NCBI GenBank assembly: GCA_002449395.1
Contig: DKDP01000040.1
Coordinates: 73,810 to 105,004, forward strand
DNA from: Ruminococcaceae bacterium UBA6845
GTDB lineage: Bacteria > Bacillota > Clostridia > Oscillospirales > Acutalibacteraceae
DNA length: 31,195 bases
Reading direction: 5' to 3'
The position numbers were made by a program, and so were the translations under genes. Shown here piece after piece: positions 15,598 to 23,887 of the stretch (its first letter is position 1; every line of letters begins with the position of its first letter). The notes beneath the pieces are model-generated. The model was not told the DNA's origin. It made no database searches and saw nothing but the letters and a program-made list of their open reading frames with translations.

Positions 15598-17611
15598 ACT
15601 TGCCAAAACAGCCGGCTTTTGCTTCGGTGTGAACCGTGCCGTTGACCGCCTTTATCAGATGGTGAAAAGCGGAGAAAGGGTCTGCACCCTCGGACCCATA
15701 ATCCACAATCCGCAGGTGATCGACGACCTCAAAAGCAAGGGTGTTGTGATCGCAAATTCAATAGATGAGATTCCCGAAAACACAAAGCTCGTGCTCAGAA
15801 CCCACGGAGTCGAGAAGCAGGTAATTGACGAACTTAAGGCGAGGGGCTACGAATACTGGGACGCCGCTTGCCCGTTTGTCAAGAAGATACACAAAATCGT
15901 GACGGACAATTCGGACGAAAACACGGTCGTTCTGATTGCGGGAGACGCCAATCACCCCGAGGTTCAGGGCATAAAAAGCTACTGCAAGGGCGAAGTTATT
16001 GTTTTCAAAAACCTTGAAGAGCTTGAAAAAGCCGAGATAAATTGCGATAAAAGAATTATAGTCGTTGCCCAAACCACTTTTAATACGGTAGAATGGGAAA
16101 AATGTTTAAAAAAATTAAAAAAAGACTATACAAAAGCCTTAATATTTGATACAATATGTAATGCTACTAATGAGCGACAGGACGAGGCTATCAGTTTAGC
16201 CGAGGAATGTGACGCCATGATCATAGTAGGAGGACGGCAAAGTTCCAATACAGTGAAGTTGAAGGCTGTGTGTGAAAACTGCTGCCCGACCTATCTTATC
16301 GAAACAGCGCAGGAGCTGAAAAACATCAGCTTCAAAGGCTGCCGAAAGGTAGGTGTCACCGCAGGAGCATCGACTCCGGCGGCAATCATAAAGGAGGTAC
16401 TTTCAACAATGTCAGAAAATGTAAACGCAAACCCGATTGAAAATGCAGAGGAGGTGGCAAAAACTTCCGCTGAAGATCTTGATTTTATGGAGGCACTCGA
16501 AGAGTCTCTTAACAATATGAGCACCGAGCAGAAAGTTGTCGGTGTTGTCACAGGTATTTCACCGAGTGAGATCCAGGTCGATATCGGCAGAAAGCAGACA
16601 GGCTATGTTCCTGCTGACGAGTACAGCGCAGATCCTACGGCAGATCCGATGAAGGAGCTCAAGATCGGCGACGAGATCAAACTCATCATCATGAAGACAA
16701 ACGATCAGGAAGGCACAGTTATGCTTTCTAAGAAGAGATATGACGCTCAGGGCGCTTGGGATAAGATCGAAGCTGCCAAGGAGAACGACGAGGTCGTTTC
16801 CGGTACAGTTACAGACGTTGTCAAGGGCGGCGTTATCGTAATCGTAAACGGCGTAAGAGTATTCGTTCCCGCATCTCTTGCAACCGCTTCAAGAGGAGAT
16901 TCTCTTGACGATCTTCTCAAGACTAAGGTTGACCTCAAGATCATCGAGGTTAAGTCGGAGCGTGGCCGCAAGAAGGCTATCGGTTCAATCAAGGCTGTTA
17001 TCAGAGAGGCTCGCAAGGCCGCTGAGGACGCTTTCTGGGCACAGGCAGAAGAGGGACAGGTTTACCACGGTGTGGTTAAGTCACTCACAAACTACGGCGC
17101 ATTCGTTGATATCGGCGGCGTAGACGGAATGGTACATATCTCCGAGATGTCTTGGAAGAGAATCAAGCATCCGTCAGAGGTTCTTTCCGTCGGTCAGGAG
17201 ATCGAGGTTTATATCAAGAGCCTTGACAAGGAGAACAAGAAGATTTCTCTCGGCTACAAGAAGGCTGAGGACAATCCTTGGGAGATCCTTCGCCGTGACT
17301 ATCCGGTTGACACTGTTATTGATTCCGAGATCGTCGGTCTCACAACATTCGGCGCATTCGCAACCGTTATCCCGGGCATTGACGGTCTTATCCACATTTC
17401 TCAGATCGCAGATCAGAGAATCGGCAAGCCGTCCGATGTTCTCAAGATCGGTGAGAAGGTTAAGTGCAAGATCACTGCTATCGACTTCGATAAGAGCCGT
17501 GTAAGCCTTTCAATCCGTGCACTTCTTCCTAAGGCTGACGAGGCTGCCGATGAGGCAACCGAGGAAGCTCACGCAGAGGAAGCAGCAGAAGAAGCACCTG
17601 TTGAGGAATAA
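15587..17611 (+). CDS. ispH: Fused HMB-PP reductase (IspH/LytB) - ribosomal protein S1
   Basis: A 674-aa bifunctional ORF. Residues 1-272 are IspH, which reduces HMBPP to IPP/DMAPP in the last step of the MEP pathway. Its Fe-S ligands Cys12 (AGFCFGV), Cys95 (AACPF) and Cys191 (DTICNATN) are present, with His40, His73 and His123 (NHPEVQG). Residues 275-674 hold four S1 RNA-binding domains (about 316-383, 400-465, 487-555 and 572-641) and an acidic Glu/Ala tail. The fusion is known from Clostridia. An internal AAGGAGG at 16391 precedes in-frame ATG 16409 (Met275), so a separate 400-aa S1 may also be made. Bases 16065-16260 are strikingly A/T-rich compared with the flanks. A strong terminator follows. 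Confidence 0.95.
   Translation: MQIKLAKTAGFCFGVNRAVDRLYQMVKSGERVCTLGPIIHNPQVIDDLKSKGVVIANSIDEIPENTKLVLRTHGVEKQVIDELKARGYEYWDAACPFVKKIHKIVTDNSDENTVVLIAGDANHPEVQGIKSYCKGEVIVFKNLEELEKAEINCDKRIIVVAQTTFNTVEWEKCLKKLKKDYTKALIFDTICNATNERQDEAISLAEECDAMIIVGGRQSSNTVKLKAVCENCCPTYLIETAQELKNISFKGCRKVGVTAGASTPAAIIKEVLSTMSENVNANPIENAEEVAKTSAEDLDFMEALEESLNNMSTEQKVVGVVTGISPSEIQVDIGRKQTGYVPADEYSADPTADPMKELKIGDEIKLIIMKTNDQEGTVMLSKKRYDAQGAWDKIEAAKENDEVVSGTVTDVVKGGVIVIVNGVRVFVPASLATASRGDSLDDLLKTKVDLKIIEVKSERGRKKAIGSIKAVIREARKAAEDAFWAQAEEGQVYHGVVKSLTNYGAFVDIGGVDGMVHISEMSWKRIKHPSEVLSVGQEIEVYIKSLDKENKKISLGYKKAEDNPWEILRRDYPVDTVIDSEIVGLTTFGAFATVIPGIDGLIHISQIADQRIGKPSDVLKIGEKVKCKITAIDFDKSRVSLSIRALLPKADEAADEATEEAHAEEAAEEAPVEE
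16391..16411 (+). promoter_or_regulatory. Internal Shine-Dalgarno and start codon inside the ispH-S1 ORF
   Basis: A perfect AAGGAGG (16391-16397) lies 11 bases before an in-frame ATG (16409-16411) at the exact junction between the IspH and S1 parts. The product would be a 400-aa S1 protein beginning MSENVNANPIEN. The spacing is slightly long but workable. This is seen directly; use in vivo is inference. Confidence 0.6.
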
Positions 17612-17626
17612 TTAAACACAACCATT

Positions 17627-17665
17627 ACACCCCGAAAAGCTAAAATGCCTTTCGGGGTGTTTTTC
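17627..17665 (+). terminator. Rho-independent terminator after ispH-S1
   Basis: A perfect 11-bp stem, ACACCCCGAAA (17627-17637) with its complement at 17650-17660, followed by TTTTTC. It lies 15 bases after the stop codon and ends the YhiN-cmk-plsC-ispH/S1 series. Confidence 0.92.
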
Positions 17666-17688
17666 TGCTGACTTTGCGGCACTTTATA

Positions 17689-17877
17689 GCCTCCCTCTTG
17701 AGAGAGGTGGCACGACGAAGGAGTGACAGAAGGAGTTTAAGCCTGATAAAACTTTACTCCCTCAGTCAGCTGCGCTGACAGCTCCCCCAAGGAGGAGCCC
17801 ACGCTCAAATCAAGATTTATTAGACTTTTACAAAACCCCTCAGTCGGCTACGCCGCCAGCTCCCCTAAAGGGGAGCC
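17689..17877 (-). repeat. Composite repeat module, copy 3 (order I - I' - inverted II, minus strand)
   Basis: Read on the minus strand from 17877, this 189-bp module has the type I unit with hairpin GGCGGC/GCCGAC, the linker ending GAGCGTGGGCTCC, the type I' unit with GTCAGC/GCTGAC, the TATCAGGCTT-like joint and the inverted type II unit. Order and linkers match 8301-8496 and 14683-14886. Confidence 0.8.
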
Positions 17878-18250
17878 AAGGTGCGGTTTCTGCGGATTTC
17901 CTCTTGCCTCCCTTGCAGGGGAGGTGTTGAGCGGAGCGAAACGGAGGGGTTAAAATAAATTTCATCAAACTTTTTATAAAACCCCTCAGTCACGGACAAA
18001 CCGTGACAGCTCCCCTAAAGGGGCGCCTATGTAAAATTTCTACTTGCATTTCTCGCCTCCCTTGTAGGGGAGGTGGATTTGACGCTGTGCGTCAAAGACG
18101 GAGGGGTTAAAGTCTGATAAAACCTTACTCCCTCAGTCGCTTGCGCGCCGGCGTCTCGCTGCGGCTCGGTCACGCCACGGCTCTGACAGTCCACCGGACT
18201 GTCATTCACTACCGTGTCGACACTTCGCTACCCCGGAGGAGGAGCCTATG
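17689..18250. repeat. Repeat island C between ispH-S1 and the secreted protein gene
   Basis: The largest island, with seven units and no credible gene. Type II plus units lie at 17689-17741, 17906-17955 and 18055-18109. Type I' minus units lie at 17754-17800 and (expanded) 18124-18250. Type I minus units lie at 17832-17877 and 17978-18027. Hairpins include perfect GTCACGG/CCGTGAC and TTTGACGC/GCGTCAAA stems. Short ORFs across it are products of the repeat sequence. Confidence 0.85.
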
Positions 18251-18290
18251 AAAAGTCCGTAGAAGCCTTGGCAAGTCAGCAGAAACCGAC

Positions 18291-18323
18291 AAGGGCTTCT
18301 CCTTGCTGTAAGGAGAAACCCTT
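18291..18323 (-). terminator. Hairpin, possible terminator of the secreted protein gene
   Basis: Inverted repeat AAGGGCTTCTCCTT/AAGGAGAAACCCTT (14 positions, one mismatch, 5-base loop), about 60 bases after the stop of the minus-strand gene at 18383. A clear T tract is missing on either side, so termination is only a possibility. Confidence 0.4.
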
Positions 18324-18339
18324 GTTAATGATTACCTTC

Positions 18340-18381
18340 ATCTAAAATCTAATATCTAAAATCTAATATCTAATATCTAAC
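18340..18381. repeat. Six-copy 7-bp tandem repeat (ATCTAAN)
   Basis: Six uninterrupted heptamers ATCTAAA/ATCTAAT/ATCTAAC, plus a partial ATC that touches the stop codon of the minus-strand gene ending at 18383. Only the seventh base varies. Such an array is prone to copy-number change by slippage. Confidence 0.85.
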
Positions 18382-18382
18382 A

Positions 18383-19177
18383 TCAAATGTACCAGATCCA
18401 GCCGAAGAGGACGATTATAATGATCCACTGGACGGTGGAGTAGCCGACCTCAACGGTGCACTTTGCGCTTGCAAATCCGTCGGTGCTCTTTGCGGTAATG
18501 GTTGCGGTGCCCTTGCCTGTCATCTTGACATTGCCCTGATCGTCAACCGTTGCAACCTTTGTGTTCGAGGATTCCCATTTGATCTGCTTTGCCGAATAGC
18601 TTGACTTGTAGCCGATCTTTGCCGTGCTCTTGTAATTCGCCTTGATCGACGTTGAGTCAAAGGTTATGTAGCCTGCGTCCGATCTGAAAGCGGTTGTCTG
18701 AGCCGTAACATCAACGTTCTTGTCGCCCGAGGAAACAACACAGCTTGAGAAAACAATCTTGCAGTCGGAGGACTTAACCGCCGCGGAGCTTTTCTTATTG
18801 AAAACGGCTTCACAGATTGAGGTCGCCTTATCAAAAGCCTTTGTTGACGCAATGGAAATCATTGCGGTTTTCGGATTCGACGCTGTTGTGACGACCGCAC
18901 CGTTATCCTCATAGCTGAAACGCGTGTTGTTGAACTCGCTTGTCGTTTTAATGCTCTGGCAGGCGCCGATGTTTCCGCTGACGTCAAACTTGATGTCAAA
19001 TGAATTGAAAGCGCCGCTTGCAAGTTTAAATTCGATCGTAACCGTGCTGTTCGTCTGCGACTTAACGGCATAGCTGAATTTCGGAGCCGCAGGAGCCGCC
19101 GATGCGCAGACGGAAACAATGCCGAGCGTCATAACGGCAACGAGCAAAACTGCGAGAATCTTTTTAACCATTTTCAT
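18383..19177 (-). CDS. Secreted, membrane-anchored protein with cohesin-like and Ig-like (Big_2) domains
   Basis: A 264-aa exported protein of unknown role. A signal peptide (about residues 1-28, ending ASA) precedes a beta-rich domain (about 32-160) whose pattern resembles a cohesin or carbohydrate-binding fold, with SFDIKFDVSG and later ISIASTKAF. That fold call is tentative. A Big_2 domain follows (about 165-244, with IKWESSNTKVATVDDQGNV). The extreme C terminus is a hydrophobic, Trp-rich segment (WIIIIVLFGWIWYI) with no basic tail after it. ATG at 19177 is chosen because AGGAG lies 11 bases upstream; an in-frame ATG at 19201 would place that site inside the coding sequence. Monocistronic by position. 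Confidence 0.8.
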   Translation of the reverse strand: MKMVKKILAVLLVAVMTLGIVSVCASAAPAAPKFSYAVKSQTNSTVTIEFKLASGAFNSFDIKFDVSGNIGACQSIKTTSEFNNTRFSYEDNGAVVTTASNPKTAMISIASTKAFDKATSICEAVFNKKSSAAVKSSDCKIVFSSCVVSSGDKNVDVTAQTTAFRSDAGYITFDSTSIKANYKSTAKIGYKSSYSAKQIKWESSNTKVATVDDQGNVKMTGKGTATITAKSTDGFASAKCTVEVGYSTVQWIIIIVLFGWIWYI

Positions 19178-19293
19178 ATTGATACATTCTCCTTGCTTCA
19201 TTATTAGTATGATTATTACGGCAAATGCCGAAAATCCTTTTTTTTAATTTTAATATTTTCCTGTAATTATGTCAATATTTATTTCAATTTTTC

Positions 19294-19322
19294 TGTACAA
19301 ATTATATTCTCTTTGCTATAAT
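19294..19322 (+). promoter_or_regulatory. Sigma-A type promoter for the ymdB-SBP-recG series
   Basis: -35 TGTACA (19294-19299), 17-base spacer, perfect -10 TATAAT (19317-19322), about 35 bases before the ATG at 19358. The -35 is weak, so the strength is uncertain. Confidence 0.6.
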
Positions 19323-19357
19323 ATAAAGTAATATTACGGTAGTGAAAGTGTGGTTAT

Positions 19358-20134
19358 ATGAAACTTCTTGCCCTCGGGGATGTTGTAAGCGACGGCGGAT
19401 GCAGGGCTGTTGCGGCAAGGCTCCCGAAGATAAAAAGAGAATACGGAATCGACGTGTGCATCGCAAACGGTGAAAATTCCGCCTGCGGCAACGGCATATT
19501 GCCCGACTCCGCAGAGACGCTTATTTCCTCAGGAGTTGACCTTATAACAACGGGCAATCACGTCTTTCGCCGCCGTGAGTTCCACGATTATATCGACGAG
19601 CACGACTATGTGATCAGACCGTACAATATGCACCCGTCCTGCCCGGGCAAGGGAATCGGCGTGCTCGATATGGGCAGATACCGGGTCGGAGTTATCAATC
19701 TTATGGGCAGTGCGTTTTTTAATGCGAATTATGCCAATCCGTTTGACTCGCTCGACAGGGCGGTTGATGAAATCTCGGACTGCAAAATTAAAATAGTCGA
19801 TTTCCACGCCGAAGCGACGGGGGAGAAGAGGGCTCTCGGATTTTATGCCGATGGCCGTGTTTCCGCATTTTTCGGAACGCACACCCACGTTCAGACCGCA
19901 GACGCACAGATCCTGCCGAACGGAACGGGATACATAACCGACCTCGGAATGTGCGGCAGTGAGACCTCGGTGCTCGGAATTGAGCCGGAGAGAATAATCA
20001 GATCGCTTAAAACAGGTATGCCGACCGTTTTCAAAGCTAAGGAAACGGATATTGCAATAAACGGCTGTATCTTTGAAATAAACGAAAAAAGCGGTTTAAC
20101 CGAAAAAATTTATTCTGTTATTTTAAGGGAGTAA
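19358..20134 (+). CDS. YmdB-type metallophosphoesterase (TIGR00282 family)
   Basis: A 258-aa cytosolic di-metal phosphodiesterase; the Bacillus homologue YmdB hydrolyses 2',3'-cyclic nucleotides and affects biofilm and nanotube behaviour. Metal and catalytic positions are intact: Asp8 (GDVV), Glu39/Asn40 (NGEN), Asn67/His68 (TTGNH), DFHAEATGEK, and GTHTHVQTAD with two histidines. The usual GNHxWD reads GNHVFRRREF here, a small deviation outside the core ligands. The ribosome binding site is weak (GTGTGG). It begins a three-gene series, with the lipoprotein gene starting four bases after its stop. Confidence 0.92.
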   Translation: MKLLALGDVVSDGGCRAVAARLPKIKREYGIDVCIANGENSACGNGILPDSAETLISSGVDLITTGNHVFRRREFHDYIDEHDYVIRPYNMHPSCPGKGIGVLDMGRYRVGVINLMGSAFFNANYANPFDSLDRAVDEISDCKIKIVDFHAEATGEKRALGFYADGRVSAFFGTHTHVQTADAQILPNGTGYITDLGMCGSETSVLGIEPERIIRSLKTGMPTVFKAKETDIAINGCIFEINEKSGLTEKIYSVILRE

Positions 20135-20138
20135 TAAT

Positions 20139-21728
20139 ATGTCTAAGCATATAAAGAGAATAATTGCGGCTTTGACCTGCGCCGTTATGCTTTTGTCGCT
20201 CTGCGGCTGTAAGGACGGGGCGGCGGTTATCGGATCGCTCGGAAAGACGCAGACCGAAAAAGATGGGATTGACGAGATCGGCTACACCCTGCCTTACCTC
20301 AGGACGGATTCGCTAAATCCGTATACCTCAACGGGAACTATGAACCGATATATTTCCTCGCTTATGTACGATTCGCTCTTTGCCGTTGATTCGGAGTTTA
20401 AACCTGTCAATGTTATTGCCGAAAATCACAGTCTTAACTCGAAAACGCTTTCGGTTACGATTAAAAGCGGATTGAAATTTACCGACGGTACGGCGCTCAC
20501 TGCCAAGGATGTAGTCTATTCGTTTGAGCTTGCGAAAAAAAGCGTCTCGTTCATTTCATACCTCGAAGATATTTCTCAGGCGGAGGCGGACGGAGACAAT
20601 AAGGTCAATTTCACCCTCACGGCTGCCGACAGCGACGAGGCGGCAAATCTTGTTTTCCCGATTATAAAATCGGGCAGTGATGTCACTGCGGCACAGGACG
20701 AGAGCGACGGAGATGAAGAGGGTACCACGACTGCGGAGAGCTCTTCAAAGCTCCCGATCGGAAGCGGAAGATATACGCTTGTGACGGATTCGCAGACGAA
20801 ATATTTGCAGGTAAACAAGTCCCGTCTCGGCGGATATCACCCCGAGTACAACAAGATCGGGCTTGCCGACGTTGCCGATACCGAAACGCTCCAGAGCCTT
20901 TTCAATCTTAACAGGATTGATTTTTACTGCGACGATTTCAGCGAGGGCAAGTATGTGAAATTCGGTCAGATAAGCAGTAAAATGATGCTGACGGATTTCG
21001 TGTTCCTCGGAATAAATTCAAATAATAAGGTGCTTTCGGATGCCAAGGTTCGCCGTGCGATTGCGCTTGCTCTTGACAGAACCGAGCTTGCGTCGGTCGC
21101 TTTTGCGGGCTGTGCCGAGGCTGTTCAGCTCTCGTTTGAGCCGTCATATTACAAATTAAAGGGCTGTACACTGCCGACCCTGAAATGCAAAACCGACAGC
21201 GCAGTCGAACTGCTCGAAAGCGTCGGATATACTGAGATCGGCGATTCCGGAGCGAGATATTCCGAGAACAACTCGCTTAACATAACCCTGCTTGTAAACA
21301 GCGAGAACGATTTTCGGCGCTCGCTTGCAAGATCGGTTCAGCAGTCGCTTGAAAAGATCAACATCAAGGTGACGATCAGGGAGTGCTCATACTCCGACTA
21401 TGTCTCCGCCGTTGAGAGCGAGAGCTTCGATATCTACATCGGAGAAACAAAACTGCCGAATAATTTCGGGCTTTCAAGGTTTTTCTCGTCAAACGGCGGT
21501 CTCAGATACGGCATTGACCTGAAATCGAAAACCGCAAGGCTCTATACAGATTACGCCGACGGCAAGGTGAATATGCAGAGCTTTATAGATTCGTTCTCCG
21601 ACGAGCTTCCGTTTATCCCCATCGCATTCAGACAGGGAATCGCCGTAAGCTCGGATACAATAAAGACCGATATTGTCACGGCGCCGAACGACTGCTTTGC
21701 CAATATCAACGAATGGACGGCTCAGTGA
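20139..21728 (+). CDS. Extracellular solute-binding lipoprotein, family 5 (peptide/oligopeptide type)
   Basis: A 529-aa ABC-transporter substrate-binding protein. A lipoprotein signal peptide with lipobox LCGC (modified Cys at residue 25) anchors it outside the membrane. The body follows the SBP_bac_5 pattern: LNPYTSTGTMNRYISSLMYD, LKFTDGTALTAKDVVYSFE, and later VRRAIALALDRTELA. An acidic, low-complexity insertion lies near residues 185-200. No permease or ATPase genes are adjacent, so it either serves a transporter encoded elsewhere or has a sensing role. GGGAG overlapping the end of the preceding gene is its ribosome binding site. Its stop touches the recG start. Confidence 0.88.
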   Translation: MSKHIKRIIAALTCAVMLLSLCGCKDGAAVIGSLGKTQTEKDGIDEIGYTLPYLRTDSLNPYTSTGTMNRYISSLMYDSLFAVDSEFKPVNVIAENHSLNSKTLSVTIKSGLKFTDGTALTAKDVVYSFELAKKSVSFISYLEDISQAEADGDNKVNFTLTAADSDEAANLVFPIIKSGSDVTAAQDESDGDEEGTTTAESSSKLPIGSGRYTLVTDSQTKYLQVNKSRLGGYHPEYNKIGLADVADTETLQSLFNLNRIDFYCDDFSEGKYVKFGQISSKMMLTDFVFLGINSNNKVLSDAKVRRAIALALDRTELASVAFAGCAEAVQLSFEPSYYKLKGCTLPTLKCKTDSAVELLESVGYTEIGDSGARYSENNSLNITLLVNSENDFRRSLARSVQQSLEKINIKVTIRECSYSDYVSAVESESFDIYIGETKLPNNFGLSRFFSSNGGLRYGIDLKSKTARLYTDYADGKVNMQSFIDSFSDELPFIPIAFRQGIAVSSDTIKTDIVTAPNDCFANINEWTAQ

Positions 21729-23755
21729 TGGACAGATCCACGAACATACAATATCTGAAGGGCGTCGGTGAAAAGCGAGCCAAGCTGTTGGGTAAGCTCG
21801 GAATTTTCACCGTCGGCGACCTCCTCCGTTTTTATCCGAGGGAGTATACGGACTGGAGCAGGGTGACGAGCATTGCCGCCGCTCCGTTTGACGAGCCGTG
21901 CTGTATCAGAGCGACGGTGGATCACAAGCCGAGGGGCGCAAAGGTCAACAAAGCTATGACAATCTACAAGACCGTTGCAACCGACGGCGAGTCGCTTATG
22001 AATATTACGATATTCAACAGCAAGTACACCGCCGAAAGCCTTGAGGCAGGCGAGGAATACCTCTTCTACGGAAAGGTCGGCGGAAATTTTCACCGGCGTG
22101 AAATGACCTCGCCGCTTGTCGAAAAGGTAACGACAGGGATGAGGATCCACCCGATATATCATCTGACGGCGGGTATCAATTCAAAATATATTGAAAAGCT
22201 GATTCGTCAGGTGCTCTCCTCGGGCGATGATTATTTTACGGACTGCCTGCCTTTATCACTGAGGGAAAAGCTCTGCCTTATGGAGTTTAACAGAGCGGTT
22301 CGTGAGATGCACATTCCGACGAGCGAGGATATGCTCAACGAGGCTCGCCGCAGAATGATTTTTGAGGAGCTTTTTATCTTCCAGCTCGGCTTGATGAAGC
22401 TGAAAGGCAATCGGCGTGAGACAACGCCAGTCAGTATCAGCCGTGATTTTACCGATGAATATAAAGGACTTTTGCCGTTTGAGATGACGGGAGCGCAGAA
22501 GAGGGCTGTCAGCGAAAGCGTTTCGCAGATGACATCGCAGATCACAATGAACAGACTCTTGCAGGGCGATGTCGGCTCGGGCAAAACGGCGGTTGCGGCG
22601 GCGCTGATATATACGGTTGTGAAAAACGGATACCAGTGTGCGTTTATGGCGCCGACGGAAATTCTCGCACAGCAGCATTTCAGAACCTGCGCCGCTCTCT
22701 TTGAAAAAACGGATATAAAAACCGAGCTGCTTACAGGCTCGGTTACGGCGGCAAATAAGCGTGCGATAAAGGAAAGACTGAAGAGCGGCGAAACCGATCT
22801 CGTTATCGGAACTCACGCACTGATTCAGGACGATGTGGAGTTTAAATCGCTCGGACTTGTTATAACCGATGAACAGCACCGCTTCGGAGTGAAGCACAGA
22901 TCTGCGCTGAGCAGAAAGGGAGACAAGCCGCATACGCTCGTTATGTCGGCAACGCCGATCCCGAGGACGCTCGCCCTGATGCTTTACGGCGATCTTGACG
23001 TTTCCGTGCTTGACGAGCTCCCGCCGGGCAGACAGCCGATTGAAACCTATTATGTCACGGGCAAGCTGAGAGCACGTGCTTTCGGGTATGTGAAAAAGCA
23101 CCTTGACGAGGGCAGACAGGGCTATATCGTGTGTCCTCTTGTTGAGGAGGGCGACGAGGATATTGCCGCCGCAGAAAGCTATGCCGAGAATCTTTCAAGG
23201 GGCTTTTTCAGCGGCTATGAGGTCGGACTTCTTCACGGAAAGATGAAGCCCAAGCAGAAAGAGGAGGTTATGTCCCGATTTGTCTCGGGCGAAGTTAAGC
23301 TCCTTGTTGCGACCACGGTTGTTGAGGTCGGCGTCGATGTGCCGAATGCCGTTATAATGGTTATTGAAAATGCGGAGCGTTTCGGCTTGTCACAGCTCCA
23401 TCAGCTCAGGGGACGAATCGGCAGGGGACAGTACAAATCCACCTGTATTCTGATTTCCGATGCGAAAACCGAGGGCGCAAAGAAGCGTATGGAGATTATG
23501 ACAAAGACGACCGACGGCTTTAAAATTGCCGACGAGGATCTGAAAATGCGCGGACCGGGCGACTTCTTCGGTGCACGTCAGCACGGATTGCCGAATATGA
23601 AAATGGCGTCGCTCACGGATTCGGCACTGCTTACCGAGGCGCACAGATTCGCAAGGGAAATACTTGACGATGATTTCAACCTGCAAAAGCCCGAGAACAG
23701 AAAGCTCGGACAGGCGATTTACGATCTGTTTAATTCCGAATATATTATGAACTGA
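21728..23755 (+). CDS. recG: ATP-dependent DNA helicase RecG
   Basis: Branch-migration helicase that remodels stalled forks and Holliday junctions (675 aa, typical length). The N terminus has the wedge/OB-fold region, including IQYLKGVGEKRAKLLGKLGI. Motor motifs follow: Walker A GDVGSGKT near 280-287, GTHAL, DEQHRFGV near 381-388, MSATPIPRTLAL, VVEVGVDVPNA and QLRGRIGRG. An in-frame ATG at 21713 also exists, but 21728 gives a TGATG overlap with the preceding stop. The 21713 site has no ribosome binding site, so 21728 is preferred. A strong terminator follows immediately. Confidence 0.96.
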   Translation: MDRSTNIQYLKGVGEKRAKLLGKLGIFTVGDLLRFYPREYTDWSRVTSIAAAPFDEPCCIRATVDHKPRGAKVNKAMTIYKTVATDGESLMNITIFNSKYTAESLEAGEEYLFYGKVGGNFHRREMTSPLVEKVTTGMRIHPIYHLTAGINSKYIEKLIRQVLSSGDDYFTDCLPLSLREKLCLMEFNRAVREMHIPTSEDMLNEARRRMIFEELFIFQLGLMKLKGNRRETTPVSISRDFTDEYKGLLPFEMTGAQKRAVSESVSQMTSQITMNRLLQGDVGSGKTAVAAALIYTVVKNGYQCAFMAPTEILAQQHFRTCAALFEKTDIKTELLTGSVTAANKRAIKERLKSGETDLVIGTHALIQDDVEFKSLGLVITDEQHRFGVKHRSALSRKGDKPHTLVMSATPIPRTLALMLYGDLDVSVLDELPPGRQPIETYYVTGKLRARAFGYVKKHLDEGRQGYIVCPLVEEGDEDIAAAESYAENLSRGFFSGYEVGLLHGKMKPKQKEEVMSRFVSGEVKLLVATTVVEVGVDVPNAVIMVIENAERFGLSQLHQLRGRIGRGQYKSTCILISDAKTEGAKKRMEIMTKTTDGFKIADEDLKMRGPGDFFGARQHGLPNMKMASLTDSALLTEAHRFAREILDDDFNLQKPENRKLGQAIYDLFNSEYIMN

Positions 23756-23790
23756 AAAAACGGCTGACATTTCAAGCGTCAGCCGTTTTT
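23756..23790 (+). terminator. Rho-independent terminator after recG
   Basis: Stem CGGCTGAC/GTCAGCCG (23761-23785) with flanking A and T runs (AAAAA...TTTTT), starting at the recG stop codon. The A run could make it work in both directions. Confidence 0.92.
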
Positions 23791-23887
23791 CTTATACACA
23801 AATTTGCGGTTCACATAGTCCGCACAGTTATGAAAATCGAGTAATAGATAAGCAGAAAGCGATAAATGTGCTTTTGTAATAATTTGT

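Noticed and set aside
15587..17611. Sequencing error fusing separate ispH and rpsA genes
   Set aside because: The frame is continuous through the junction with all IspH and S1 motifs intact, and this fusion is known in Clostridia. The internal start is reported separately.
17689..18250. CRISPR array or tandem satellite
   Set aside because: Units differ in orientation and length, spacers are conserved linkers rather than unique sequences, and no cas genes are present.
22256..23101. 281-aa minus-strand ORF opposite recG
   Set aside because: It is antisense to the RecG motor domain, with intact motifs on the plus strand and no family resemblance on the minus strand.
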